Shown piece after piece: positions 1-9,059 of a DNA stretch of 64,000 nucleotides. The notes under the pieces were generated by a model, which worked only from the letters and a program-made list of their open reading frames with translations, ran no database searches and was not told where the DNA came from. Made by a program: the position numbers and the translations under genes. Each line of letters starts with the position of its first letter. Position 1 is the first letter of the stretch. Origin of the DNA: JBCCMQ01 sp039026235 (lineage in GTDB: Bacteria; Pseudomonadota; Alphaproteobacteria; Rhodobacterales; Rhodobacteraceae); contig JBCCMQ010000002.1 of the NCBI GenBank assembly GCA_039026235.1, positions 124,001 to 188,000 on the forward strand, given 5' to 3'.

Positions 1-281
1 CCCAATACAAAGGCCGCGAAATAGCCGCGAACCGGTTCAGAACGGGGGGGGCGCAGACGCTCCCTGCACGTGGTACGCGGGCGCGGATTGTAGGTCGCAG
101 ACAAGAGACCCACCACCGCGCCGTTGACGATACGCACCGAAGACGTATTCAGGGCGCTGCCCATGACGCTATCGCTAAAGGCTATCTCGGTCTCGGTCAG
201 CGTCCGGGGTGCACATCCTGCCGACAGGATGGCAGCTCCAAGAAGGGCGCGGCGAAGCAAACGGTTGGAACGGGCTAACAT
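1..281 (-). CDS. Putative lipoprotein, truncated at window edge
   Basis: The reading frame stays open from an ATG at 281 down to the left edge, giving 93 residues of an incomplete protein. The N-terminus has basic residues (RSNRLLRR), a hydrophobic stretch and a lipobox-like LSAGC with Cys at residue 23, so it is probably exported and lipidated. The visible mature part (motif TLTETEIAFSDSVMG) matches no family I recognise. It is divergent from the glycosyltransferase gene to its right, with about 130 bases between the two starts. The C-terminal part and true length lie outside the window. Confidence 0.6.
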   Translation of the reverse strand, partial: MLARSNRLLRRALLGAAILSAGCAPRTLTETEIAFSDSVMGSALNTSSVRIVNGAVVGLLSATYNPRPRTTCRERLRPPRSEPVRGYFAAFVL

Positions 282-412
282 GCAGGAACTATTTCGGCTA
301 ATTCTTCCTGACGGCAAGAGCGCGTTTTGGCGCGGCTGGGCGGGCAGGGTTGAGTGCGGCGTGCAAGGAGACGCATGCTTCATGCCATATGGCACGTCGG
401 GATAGAGGCTTG

Positions 413-2071
413 ATGCTGGATTCGCTTGATTCCATTCTGACGCGTTTGGCCGAACGGAAAGCCCTTTCGGCGGCTCTGCTGCTAGTTTTGGCGCTCGCCG
501 TCCTGTCCCCCTTTGTCGCCCAGGTGCCACCAATCGACCGTGACGAGGTTCTTTTTTCCCAAGCGTCAAGGCAGATGGCGGGCTCGGGTGATTTTGTTGA
601 CATCCGCTTTGGAGACGGGACACGCTACAAGAAAACCATTGGGATCTATTGGCTACAGGCAAGTGCCGCGAAAGTCTTTGGCGCCGAAAATGCCGGTCAG
701 ATCTGGGTTTATCGAACCGTTTCGGTTGCTGCGGCTGCCATCAGCGTCCTTTTGACGGCCGCCATAGGCCGTGTTCTGGCCAGTCCGCAGGTTGGTTTTG
801 GGGCTGCGCTGGGGCTTGCCGGCGTCTTTGTTCTTGGTGCCGAGGCGCGTCTTGCAAAAACTGATGCGGCACTTCTTTGTACAATTCTTGTGGCCCAATA
901 CCCGTTGGCGCGGCTTTGGGTGGAACGCAAGCTTTCGGCACCGTTGGCATGGCTTTTCTGGGCCGGGCTTGGCGCGTCGGTCCTGGTCAAGGGGCCAATC
1001 GGTCCGCTTGCCGTGGGAAGCACGGTCCTTGTTTTGTCGGGCGCCGCACGCGGCCTGCGCTGGCTTGCGCCACTGCGACCGGTTCGGGGGCTGCTGCTAT
1101 TTCTTCTGATCGTCCTGCCTTGGTTCATCGCCATATCATTCGTGGCTGGGCAGGCCTATTGGAGCGAAGCGCTGGGTCGCGACATGCTCGGCAAGATCAC
1201 GACTGCACAGGAAAGCCACGGCGCGCCTCCCGGATCCTATCTGCTCGGTGTTTGGGCCACTTTCTGGCCTATGGCCATCCTGATCCCGCTGGCGGTTGGC
1301 GCGGTTTGGCGTCACCGGAAAGAGGCCGTCGTTGTTTTCTGCCTTGCATGGACGGTGCCTTTCTGGATCGGGTTCGAGTTGGTATCGACCAAACTGATCC
1401 ATTACGTGATGCCGACCTATCCGGCTTTGGCGATTCTAGTGGCGCTGGGCTGGCAGGAACGTCAGATGGGCGGCCCGAGGATCTGGGAAAAAGCGGTCGT
1501 GGCCGCCCTTCTTCTGATTGGTCCGGTGTTTCTCGCGGCCGCTTTGTGTATCGGCCTTCAAGGCAATGTGCGGCCGGGCTGGGAGTGGGGCCTGGCGCTT
1601 CTGCTCTATGTGGCGGGTGCATACATACTCTGGACCACGGTCCAGCGCGCGCAAATACTCATGCCTTTCCTAGCCATGGCCGTTCTAGGCCTTTCAGTTG
1701 CAATGGGCGTCTACGGGCACCTGTCGCGGGTTCCCGCCCTTTGGCCAGCGGTGCAAGTGAGGGACATGGCTGCCGTCCACCGGTTGTGCGACGATCAGGC
1801 GATCCGAAGCATCGGTTACCGCGAGCCGTCACTTCTGTTCCTGACACAGGACTGGTCCGTTGTCACGGAAGCGCCAGACCTTAGCGAAAGTCTGCGTGGA
1901 CACAGTTGCGCGTTGGTCTTCGTGGAAGACCGCGAACGCGATGGGGCCGAAGCGGCCATGGCTCAAATCGCGCCGGATCGGCAGGCGCTGGCAACCTTTG
2001 AAGGGTTTGATCTCGGCAAGGGTCGCGAAATCTCGATGACACTCTGGGCTCTGCCCGCAGTCGAATTCTAG
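413..2071 (+). CDS. GT39/ArnT-like membrane glycosyltransferase
   Basis: Predicted 552-residue polytopic membrane protein of the GT-C fold (PMT/ArnT superfamily), which moves a sugar from a polyprenyl-phosphate donor to lipid A, protein or glycan on the periplasmic face. After the first membrane segment (about residues 17-36) comes the acidic DRDE motif at 42-45, typical of the catalytic loop, then GDGTRYKKTIGIYW and many further hydrophobic helices. The ATG at 413 is chosen because AGAGG lies 4 bases upstream; the frame is open to a TTG at 350, which would add 21 residues without hydrophobic character. The acceptor is unknown, and no lipid A or surface-glycan genes adjoin it. The stop overlaps that of the convergent amidohydrolase gene. 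Confidence 0.85.
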   Translation: MLDSLDSILTRLAERKALSAALLLVLALAVLSPFVAQVPPIDRDEVLFSQASRQMAGSGDFVDIRFGDGTRYKKTIGIYWLQASAAKVFGAENAGQIWVYRTVSVAAAAISVLLTAAIGRVLASPQVGFGAALGLAGVFVLGAEARLAKTDAALLCTILVAQYPLARLWVERKLSAPLAWLFWAGLGASVLVKGPIGPLAVGSTVLVLSGAARGLRWLAPLRPVRGLLLFLLIVLPWFIAISFVAGQAYWSEALGRDMLGKITTAQESHGAPPGSYLLGVWATFWPMAILIPLAVGAVWRHRKEAVVVFCLAWTVPFWIGFELVSTKLIHYVMPTYPALAILVALGWQERQMGGPRIWEKAVVAALLLIGPVFLAAALCIGLQGNVRPGWEWGLALLLYVAGAYILWTTVQRAQILMPFLAMAVLGLSVAMGVYGHLSRVPALWPAVQVRDMAAVHRLCDDQAIRSIGYREPSLLFLTQDWSVVTEAPDLSESLRGHSCALVFVEDRERDGAEAAMAQIAPDRQALATFEGFDLGKGREISMTLWALPAVEF

Positions 2072-3180
2072 GGCTTGCCGGCAAAGCCTTCGATCAAATC
2101 GTCAAGCCAGCCATCGAAGAACCGGTCAAAAGCCGGGCCTGGCTGGCGCTTGGCCAGCGTTTCAGCCATTGGGTCCGGCGCATCCGCCGTTCCGTCCGAC
2201 ATGGTTTTCAGAACGGCATGGCCACAGAAAGGCACATGCATTTCCGAATATCCGCCCTCATGCACCATGACCAAGCGCCCCTCGCAAAGCGCATCAGCGG
2301 CCTCGCAAACCTGTGAGGTCATCGCGGCGAAGGTCTCAGCCGAAGCCAGCATGCGGCCCAGCGGGTCAAACGCCGAGGCGTCAAAACCGCAGGCGACGAT
2401 GATCACGTCCGGGCGAAACCGGTCCAGTTCTGGAATTACAAGATGGTCCATCGCGGCCAGATAGCCACGGTGGCCGGTTCCCGGCGGCAGGGGAATGTTC
2501 ATGTTGGCACCGCTGCCCGGGCCGGCGCCGCGGTCGTCAGCCTGCCCAGTGTCCAGCGGGTAGTTACGGTCCTGATGCAGACTGATTGTCAGAACATCCG
2601 CGTCGCCGTAGAAAACGGCTTCTGTTCCGTTGCCGTGATGGACATCCCAATCGACCACCGCAAAGCGTTCGGCAAGCCCGTTCGCCCGCGCTTCCTGAAT
2701 GGCGATGGCGATATTTGCCAGAAGGCAGAAACCATTCGGCCAATCGGGCAGGCAATGGTGACCCGGTGGGCGCGAGAGTGCGTAGGCATTGGTCAATTTG
2801 GCTTCCAGCACGGACTGTAGGGCATCCACGGCAAGGCCAGCAGACAGCGCCGCTATGTCAAAGCCGCCGCGCGCAAATGGCGCGCGCAGGCCAAGTTCGC
2901 CACCATTTTTTTCAGAGAGACCGCGGAATTCTTCCAGATACTGAAGCGGATGTACGCGCCGAAGCGTTTCCCAATGCGCGGGCTCTGCCGACTGAAACTT
3001 GAGCTCATTAGCAAGGCCCGATACCCTGATGAGATTGACCAACCGGCGTTTTGTCTCGGGGTTTTCCGGCAAGCCACCGCTTGCCATCGGTTGAACGAAC
3101 CCGCCAAGCGGTAACATCATGGCGTAGTCCCCGCCACCATGCCAAAAACAGCGTTCGTCCCAGAAAAATCCCGTTGTCAC
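2068..3180 (-). CDS. Histone deacetylase-like amidohydrolase (class II)
   Basis: Zinc-dependent deacetylase of the arginase/HDAC fold, 370 residues, the usual size for bacterial HDAH and acetylpolyamine amidohydrolases. RPPGHH (137-142) supplies the His general acid-base pair. VVDWDVHHGNGT (175-186) supplies zinc ligands Asp179 and His181, and CGFDASAFDPLG around 264 supplies the third Asp. All catalytic positions look intact. Bacteria lack histones; family members act on acetylpolyamines, acetylated small molecules or acetyl-lysine proteins, and the substrate here cannot be told from sequence. Starts at ATG 3180; its stop shares bases with the stop of the glycosyltransferase gene (tail-to-tail). 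No signal peptide, so cytoplasmic. Confidence 0.88.
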   Translation of the reverse strand: MTTGFFWDERCFWHGGGDYAMMLPLGGFVQPMASGGLPENPETKRRLVNLIRVSGLANELKFQSAEPAHWETLRRVHPLQYLEEFRGLSEKNGGELGLRAPFARGGFDIAALSAGLAVDALQSVLEAKLTNAYALSRPPGHHCLPDWPNGFCLLANIAIAIQEARANGLAERFAVVDWDVHHGNGTEAVFYGDADVLTISLHQDRNYPLDTGQADDRGAGPGSGANMNIPLPPGTGHRGYLAAMDHLVIPELDRFRPDVIIVACGFDASAFDPLGRMLASAETFAAMTSQVCEAADALCEGRLVMVHEGGYSEMHVPFCGHAVLKTMSDGTADAPDPMAETLAKRQPGPAFDRFFDGWLDDLIEGFAGKP

Positions 3181-3289
3181 GACCCGAGCCTCCCGTAGGG
3201 CGGTATGCTACAGATCGTTTTTGTTCTGGGCCAGACCGTGGCTTTCGTCATGTCTTGAGAAAGCGCGCCCACGTCCAAAGACGTACTGC

Positions 3290-3532
3290 TTAGCTGCTTT
3301 CGGGCGCGCGCAGCCTGTACAGCCCTTCGGGAAGGTTAAGCGCCGCGCCAAGATCGTTTAGCTGACTGATACTCATCGTGATCTTCTGCAACTGGTCCGT
3401 GCGCGGATCGATCTGCTCGATCGTCACGCAGTCTTCGAATGCATGGATGACGAGGTCTTCCTGCAGATGCGGGCCAGCTTCGTCGACCAAGGTCACAACG
3501 GTCGCGTCGAAATCATGCTCAATCGTAAACAT
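3290..3532 (-). CDS. Small conserved-looking hypothetical protein
   Basis: 80 residues, acidic, no signal peptide or membrane segment. The sequence begins MFTIEHDFDATVVTLVDE and ends LNLPEGLYRLRAPESS, and looks like one compact alpha/beta domain. No family recognised. Regular codon use and the absence of a competing frame support it as a gene. It lies 40 bases downstream of the DCC-family gene on the same strand, so the two may be co-transcribed. No function is proposed. Confidence 0.55.
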   Translation of the reverse strand: MFTIEHDFDATVVTLVDEAGPHLQEDLVIHAFEDCVTIEQIDPRTDQLQKITMSISQLNDLGAALNLPEGLYRLRAPESS

Positions 3533-3572
3533 GGCCCGAAAATAGCGTTATGCTGCACCGCAGCACAAGTGG

Positions 3573-3950
3573 TTAGGTACTGGCCGCGCGTCTTTGTCGC
3601 CTTTTGTGTGCGTAATAAAGCACTGGGGCCAGCAGATATTCGTAAATCAGCACAGCCAAGGGGTGAATCACCGGCAACGACACAATCCTTGCGAGCCATC
3701 GGAACCGTGGCATCTTTGACCACAGTGCAATAAATGCGGGGATTCCGGCGACGACCTCGCCCTTGTCGATGACGTGTAGGCGCCGCGCCGCGTCGTCTGG
3801 TGTCAGACCAAAGGCTGCCAAGTCGCCTGCGTCTATATCACGGAAGTCCAGAGGCAGGTTTTTGCCTTCCGAATACGCCCGATATATACCTATCTCGTGG
3901 GCACATACAGGACAGCTGCTATTGTATAACACTGTGGTTTCGTTTGACAT
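3573..3950 (-). CDS. DCC-family thiol-disulfide oxidoreductase-like protein (DUF393)
   Basis: 125 residues with the family signature near the N-terminus: YNSSCPVCAHEIGIYR, Cys13 and Cys16 forming a CPVC redox-type motif, followed by FRDID. The C-terminal third is hydrophobic (LAVLIYEYLLAPVLYY) and ends in a basic RRQRRAAST tail. DUF393/YuxK proteins are thioredoxin-fold proteins presumed to have redox activity, but few have been characterised. Starts at ATG 3950 and is divergent from the M48 peptidase gene. The function beyond redox is unknown. Confidence 0.75.
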   Translation of the reverse strand: MSNETTVLYNSSCPVCAHEIGIYRAYSEGKNLPLDFRDIDAGDLAAFGLTPDDAARRLHVIDKGEVVAGIPAFIALWSKMPRFRWLARIVSLPVIHPLAVLIYEYLLAPVLYYAHKRRQRRAAST

Positions 3951-4081
3951 GGGCGTAATATTGGCCGCCGATTGCAGGTTTCAATGCGGCTGCAACGTGA
4001 CCATTGGTCCATTAATCTGTTGACACTTTGCCCGCTAAACCGAGGGTGTAACAAAAGTGTCGTCAACCGAGGAACTCCGCT

Positions 4082-4777
4082 ATGCGGTATATCTTCTTAA
4101 CGCTCGCGCTTGCCCTTGCAGCCTGCAGCGTCGAGACGAGCGCACCAACAAGCACACAACCAGCCGTTCAGCGAACGGCGCCGGTTGGCGCGGTCACACC
4201 CGCGGTTTTCAATCAGGTTGTCACGCGCATGGAACCCGTTGCCGAAGCGGAATGCCGGGCGCGGACGCGGGGCACAAATTGTGATTTCCTGATCCAGATT
4301 GATCGGAACCGGAACCAGCCTCCTAACGCTTTCCAGACGTTGAACGACAACGGGCGCCCGGTCATCATTTTCAACGTGCCGCTTCTGGAGGATCTTGAGA
4401 ACGCTGATCAGTTGGCATTCGTGTTCGGGCACGAGGCCGCACATCACATTCAGGGACATCTGGGACGTTTGAACGAAAATGCCCAGGCGGGTGCGGTGCT
4501 GGGCGGGGTTTTGGCAAGCGTTCTTGGCGGCAGCGGTGCGGCGATCGATGCCGCGCAGCAGGCCGGCGCCAATGTTGGTGCGCGCAGCTACAGCCAGTCT
4601 TTTGAGCTTGAGGCGGACCAGCTTGGTACAATCATCGCGGCGCGGGCCGGATTCGATCCGGTGCGTGGGTCGCAGTACTTTCTGCGCTTGCGAGACCCGG
4701 GAAATACGTTCCTCGGAACCCATCCGCCTAACGCCCAACGCATGGAAGTTGTTAGACAGACCGCTGCCCGGCTTTGA
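4082..4777 (+). CDS. M48-family metallopeptidase lipoprotein
   Basis: 231 residues. A short signal sequence ends in ALAAC with Cys15, predicting lipid attachment. The zinc site HEAAHH is at 127-132 (HExxH, His127/Glu128/His131), and ELEADQLG about 45 residues later carries the third ligand, the normal M48 arrangement. The C-terminal FLGTHPPNAQRMEVV matches the THP..R motif of the family. Probably a periplasmic protease for envelope protein quality control, like BepA or LoiP. GAGG upstream of ATG 4082 serves as ribosome binding site. A TTGACA at 4020 could be a -35 element, but no well-spaced -10 follows. Confidence 0.88.
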   Translation: MRYIFLTLALALAACSVETSAPTSTQPAVQRTAPVGAVTPAVFNQVVTRMEPVAEAECRARTRGTNCDFLIQIDRNRNQPPNAFQTLNDNGRPVIIFNVPLLEDLENADQLAFVFGHEAAHHIQGHLGRLNENAQAGAVLGGVLASVLGGSGAAIDAAQQAGANVGARSYSQSFELEADQLGTIIAARAGFDPVRGSQYFLRLRDPGNTFLGTHPPNAQRMEVVRQTAARL

Positions 4778-4826
4778 TCGAGCTTCGCCTGCGAGGTACC
4801 GGGGCCCGCCCGCGTAAACTGACAAA

Positions 4827-4845
4827 TGAGTCATTCGGTGACTCA
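4827..4845. repeat. Short perfect inverted repeat between convergent genes
   Basis: TGAGTCA and TGACTCA arms (4827-4833 and 4839-4845) flank a TTCGG spacer, in the gap between the converging M48 and rimO genes. No T-run follows on either strand, so a classical intrinsic terminator is not supported; the hairpin may act as an RNA 3'-end stabiliser or be incidental. Confidence 0.35.
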
Positions 4846-4911
4846 ACCGAAGGTCTTGCAAAACTTGACTGCTTTTGCCCTGCGAAACAGTGCAGATGAC
4901 CGCATCGATCG

Positions 4912-6273
4912 TTAAGCAGTTACCCGGCCCCAAAGATCGTAATCGCCCGCTTCTTCGACCTCGACCGTCAAAACCTGTCCGGGGCGAAGAGCTTCATGCC
5001 CTTCATCGATGAACAGATTTCCATCGATTTCGGGTGCGTCCGATTTCGTCCGGCAGGTCGCTGCCTCACCATCGACCTCATCGACGATAACTTGCATGCG
5101 ACGGCCAACATTGGATGCCAGCTTTGCGCTTGAGATCGCCTGCGCTTTCTCCATGAAACGCTGCCAGCGTTCTTCTTTGATCTGTTCCGGGACCTGTCCG
5201 TCCAGTGCATTTGACCGAGCGCCATCAACGTTTTCGTATTTGAAGCAACCGACACGGTCCAATTGTGCCTCGTCCATCCAGTCGAGAAGCGTCTGGAATT
5301 CCGCCTCGGTCTCGCCCGGATAGCCCACAATGAATGTGGACCGAAGCGTCAAATCCGGGCAGATCGCCCGCCATGCGGCGATCTCATCAAGGGTCCGCGC
5401 CGATGCGGCTGGGCGGGCCATGCGCTTGAGCGTTTCCGGGTGGGCGTGCTGAAACGGAATGTCCAGATAGGGCAGCACAAGCCCTTCTGCCATCAGGGGA
5501 ATAAGGTCGCGCACATGGGGGTAGGGATAGACGTAATGAAGCCGGATCCACGCCCCGAGTTCGCCAAGCTGGCGAGCAAGCGGCAGTATGGGAAATTTTT
5601 GGTCACGATCCCGCCAGTCCGTGCCGTAGGCCGATGTGTCCTGGCTGATGACCAGCAATTCGCGAACGCCTGCGGCAACCAGCTTTTCAGCTTCGCGCAG
5701 AACGGCGCGCTCCGGTCGGCTGGCAAGGCGGCCACGCATGTCAGGAATAATGCAGAACTTGCAGCTGTGGTTGCAACCTTCCGAGATCTTTAAGTAGCTG
5801 AAGTGCCTGGGTGTCAGTTTGATGCCCTGGGGCGGTAGCAGATCCACAAACGGGTTCGGCGCCGGCGGCACAGCAGAATGCACTGCATCAAGGACTTGCT
5901 CGTACTGGTGTGGCCCGGTGACCGCCAAAACTGATGGGTGATGGCCCTCGATGTACTCAGGCTCCGCACCCAGGCAGCCCGTGACGATGACACGGCCATT
6001 TTCATTCAGCGCTTCGCCGATGGCCTCGAGGCTCTCGGCCTTGGCACTGTCAAGAAATCCACAGGTGTTGACGATCACCGCATCCGCACCGCCGTATTCC
6101 GGGCTGATACCATAACCCTCGGCGCGAAGCCGGGTAAGGATACGCTCACTATCGACAAGGGCTTTCGGGCACCCGAGGCTGACCATGCCGATAGTAGGCT
6201 GCCCGGGACGGTCGTCTCTGGACAACCGGGCACGTGCCAAATCGGGGCGGAGTTCAGGCGGATTTGCCGTCAT
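4912..6273 (-). CDS. rimO: Ribosomal protein S12 methylthiotransferase RimO
   Basis: 453 residues, three-domain methylthiotransferase that adds a methylthio group to an Asp of ribosomal protein S12. The N-terminal UPF0004 domain supplies Cys35 (SLGCPKALVDSE), Cys71 (VNTCGFLDSA) and Cys100 (TGCLGAEP) for the auxiliary iron-sulfur cluster. The radical-SAM cluster motif CNHSCKFC spans 167-174. A TRAM-like C-terminus closes the protein. SLGCPK and SEGCNHSCKFC distinguish it from MiaB. Starts at ATG 6273, divergent from the lytic transglycosylase gene (about 130 bases between starts). Confidence 0.95.
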   Translation of the reverse strand: MTANPPELRPDLARARLSRDDRPGQPTIGMVSLGCPKALVDSERILTRLRAEGYGISPEYGGADAVIVNTCGFLDSAKAESLEAIGEALNENGRVIVTGCLGAEPEYIEGHHPSVLAVTGPHQYEQVLDAVHSAVPPAPNPFVDLLPPQGIKLTPRHFSYLKISEGCNHSCKFCIIPDMRGRLASRPERAVLREAEKLVAAGVRELLVISQDTSAYGTDWRDRDQKFPILPLARQLGELGAWIRLHYVYPYPHVRDLIPLMAEGLVLPYLDIPFQHAHPETLKRMARPAASARTLDEIAAWRAICPDLTLRSTFIVGYPGETEAEFQTLLDWMDEAQLDRVGCFKYENVDGARSNALDGQVPEQIKEERWQRFMEKAQAISSAKLASNVGRRMQVIVDEVDGEAATCRTKSDAPEIDGNLFIDEGHEALRPGQVLTVEVEEAGDYDLWGRVTA

Positions 6274-6404
6274 GGCGGAGGCTATAAGTCATTCGGGCCC
6301 AAAGGAAAAGTGTCTGTGCCCTGCGGGAATCTGCCGACAAGCCAAGCCTTAGGTTGCCAGTTTGATCCCACTCGTCCCCTAATGCGCAGAACCAAGGGGG
6401 TGCC

Positions 6405-6935
6405 ATGTTTTTCCAGACGATACGGCCTGTGGTCCTGATCGTGGTTCTCGCCAGCCTTGCCGGCTGTGGCGGCCGCAAGCCAGAGGTCACCAGTGACGTG
6501 CCCCTTTATCCGGGCGAGACAGCAGAGTTGCGAGTGCTCATTAACGAGTATGCCGACTTTTATGATGTTCCCAGAAGCCTGGTTCACCGTGTTGTTCAGC
6601 GCGAAAGTGACTATCGGCCGGCCGCCCGGAACGGTCCCTACTACGGACTGATGCAAATTCTTCCCGAAACCGCCCAGACCATGGGATTTCAAGGCCAGCC
6701 TTCGGATCTTTTGAACGCCGAAACCAACCTGCGTTGGTCGGTCAAGTATCTGCGAGGTGCCTGGCTACTGTCCTATGGTGATGAGCCAACAGCCGTCGGT
6801 TGGTATGCCCGCGGCTACTATTACGAGGCACGCGACCGATGCATGCTGGTCGAAACCGGCCTTCGGACAAGGGAGGTTTTGCGAAGCTGTCGGGAAGCAG
6901 AGAGCCTTGGTGCGCCCGCTGACGCGACGCTTTAG
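6405..6935 (+). CDS. Lytic transglycosylase (SLT domain) lipoprotein
   Basis: 176 residues. The signal peptide ends in LASLAGC with Cys21, so it is probably an outer-membrane lipoprotein. The Slt-type lysozyme-like fold follows: catalytic Glu67 in VVQRESDYRP, then GPYYGLMQILPETA and LNAETNLRWSVKYL, the usual family motifs. These enzymes cleave murein glycan strands to 1,6-anhydromuramic ends. It is one bare catalytic domain with no peptidoglycan-binding module. The gene stands alone, between divergent rimO and the downstream AsmA-like gene. Confidence 0.88.
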   Translation: MFFQTIRPVVLIVVLASLAGCGGRKPEVTSDVPLYPGETAELRVLINEYADFYDVPRSLVHRVVQRESDYRPAARNGPYYGLMQILPETAQTMGFQGQPSDLLNAETNLRWSVKYLRGAWLLSYGDEPTAVGWYARGYYYEARDRCMLVETGLRTREVLRSCREAESLGAPADATL

Positions 6936-7028
6936 CGGGCCGCGCCAGCAATTGCGCAAGGTCCGATTGCCGGAACCGCGGCGGCACCCTAGACTTGCTG
7001 GCGACAGCACAAAGAAATTCTGAGGTGG

Positions 7029-9059
7029 ATGATGCGTTGGATCGTGCGTCTTGCGGGAATACTCATCGGGACGGTTTTGCTGGCGGTTATTGTCGTCTGG
7101 CTTATTCCCAAGGATAAAATCGCCGATATCGCTGCCCGTGAGTTCGAGGCCGCCACTGGCCGGGCCCTGAGTTTCGATGGCGCCGTCCGTGCTAGGATCT
7201 GGCCGGACATCGGCGTTGAAATCCATGATGTCAGTCTCGCCAACGCCCCGTGGTCGGATGAACAAGCGATGCTTTCCGCCGCCAAGCTTGAGATGGCCGT
7301 GGAATTGCGGCCTCTGCTGAACGGCGACGTGCACGTAAAGTCCGTGGCATTCGACAGCCCAGCGGTTATCCTTGAACGCGCTGCCGATGGCGCCGCCAAC
7401 TGGGAGCTTTTGGGCGCAGACACAGCGACCGGCGCTTCAGACGGAGCCGCCGGCGCGCAAACTGTGCGAGAGACGGAAGTATCCGCTCCGCCTGCGTTCT
7501 CTCTCGACAAGGCGACGATTTCAAACGGAAGGCTGCGCTTTCTAGACCATGCATCGGGCCAGTCGGTTGAGTTGGCCGGTCTCGATCTAGAGTTGACGAT
7601 GCCCGATCTAGCGGGCTTGGCTGAATTGACTGTCGCCGCCTTGGTGAATGGGCAGAAAGTTGAAAGCGATCTGCAACTCACGTCCGTTGCGGACCTATTG
7701 CAAGGTACGCCGATCAAGATTAGCGCGACCGCTGCGGCCGGTGCCAATAGGATTGCTTTTAGCGGCAGCGCGGCGCCGAGTGGTGGCGCGGTTGATGGAC
7801 AGATCGATTTAGACATTACCGACGCAAATGCGCTCTTCGCGGCGTTGAACCAAAGCCCGCCCGCGATCCCCGACGGATTGGGCGCAGAACGAATTGCTCT
7901 GTCCGGCGCCCTGGCGGCAGGAGCGGAAGGCGATGTGGCCTTGTCCGACGCCTTGATTACGCTGGACCAGAACCAGATTTCCGGTGATATCGCGCTGGCG
8001 CTACAAGAACGTCCATTTTTAACGGCCGTCTTGCGGGCCGACGCGCTCGATCTTTCGGGCCTGACTGCCGATGAGAATGCTTCGGCCGGTGGCGACGGCG
8101 GCGCATCGGCGGATGGTGGCGCACCGGCGGACGGCGGCTGGTCGAAGGCGACAATCGATGCCTCTGGACTGTCGGCGCTGGACGCTGACGTATCCCTTTC
8201 CGCCAATTCCATCGACCTGGGAACCACGAAAACCGGGCGCGCGCGTCTGCAGGCGCGCCTGAACAACGGCCGTCTCTTGGTAGAAATCCGCGAACTTGGC
8301 ACATTCGGCGGCCAGGTCCAAGGAACGTTTGTCGTCAACAACCGAGGCGGTTTGTCCGTGCGCGGTGATCTGGCCGCAAACGCCGTCGCTCTGGAAGCGC
8401 TGTTTCAGGAGTTCCTTGATTTTGACCGGTTGCGCGGCGCTGGCGATGTCGAGGTCAGCTTTCTGGGCGTCGGCGACAGCCTTGACCAGATCATGCGCAG
8501 CCTGGACGGCGAGGGAAAAATCAACTTCGGAACCGGAGAGCTGCTTGGGGTCGATTTGGTTGGTATGCTGCGCAACCTCGACGTGGGTTTTCGCGGCGAT
8601 GGGACCAAGACTGTCTACGATGCGATCACGGCCAGCTTTAACGTCAACGACGGCGTCGTCAGCAACCTTGATCTGAACTTTCTTGCCCCGCTTCTTACGG
8701 CACTGGGCGAGGGCACTATCGATCTGGGCGCGCAAAGCTTGAATTATCGGTTGACGCCCGAGATCCTGCGTGGCGCCGCAGAACAGGCCGGAATATCTGT
8801 CCCGGTAACAATTACCGGGCCTTGGTCCGATCTTAAATTCGCGCCGGATCTGGATGGCTTGATTGATGCAAATTTCGAGAAGGAGCGCGAGAGGCTTGAA
8901 AAAGAAGCGCGCGACGAGCTTGCGCGTCAGCGGGAAAGGCTGACGAATGAAGCCAAGGACGAACTTGGCCTGTCGGGCGAAGACTCTGTAGAAGACGCGC
9001 TTAAAGAGCGCGCTCTGCAAGAGCTTTCAAAGGGGCTGGGCGGGCTGCTGGGCGACTAA
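7029..9059 (+). CDS. AsmA-family inner-membrane protein
   Basis: 676 residues. One N-terminal membrane helix (about 5-25, LAGILIGTVLLAVIVVWLIP) is followed by a long periplasmic part rich in beta strands and repeated phrases such as DISLANAPWSDE and LDLNFLAPLLTALGEGTIDLG, the AsmA/AsmA_2 pattern. The C-terminus (about 620-660) is a charged helical segment rich in Glu, Arg and Lys. AsmA/TamB-like proteins are thought to bridge the envelope and assist lipid or outer-membrane protein transport. An Ala/Gly-rich insert (GGDGGASADGGAPADGG) near 350 looks like a linker. The start at 7029 is followed closely by a second in-frame ATG. The stop overlaps the convergent gcrA stop. Confidence 0.85.
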   Translation: MMRWIVRLAGILIGTVLLAVIVVWLIPKDKIADIAAREFEAATGRALSFDGAVRARIWPDIGVEIHDVSLANAPWSDEQAMLSAAKLEMAVELRPLLNGDVHVKSVAFDSPAVILERAADGAANWELLGADTATGASDGAAGAQTVRETEVSAPPAFSLDKATISNGRLRFLDHASGQSVELAGLDLELTMPDLAGLAELTVAALVNGQKVESDLQLTSVADLLQGTPIKISATAAAGANRIAFSGSAAPSGGAVDGQIDLDITDANALFAALNQSPPAIPDGLGAERIALSGALAAGAEGDVALSDALITLDQNQISGDIALALQERPFLTAVLRADALDLSGLTADENASAGGDGGASADGGAPADGGWSKATIDASGLSALDADVSLSANSIDLGTTKTGRARLQARLNNGRLLVEIRELGTFGGQVQGTFVVNNRGGLSVRGDLAANAVALEALFQEFLDFDRLRGAGDVEVSFLGVGDSLDQIMRSLDGEGKINFGTGELLGVDLVGMLRNLDVGFRGDGTKTVYDAITASFNVNDGVVSNLDLNFLAPLLTALGEGTIDLGAQSLNYRLTPEILRGAAEQAGISVPVTITGPWSDLKFAPDLDGLIDANFEKERERLEKEARDELARQRERLTNEAKDELGLSGEDSVEDALKERALQELSKGLGGLLGD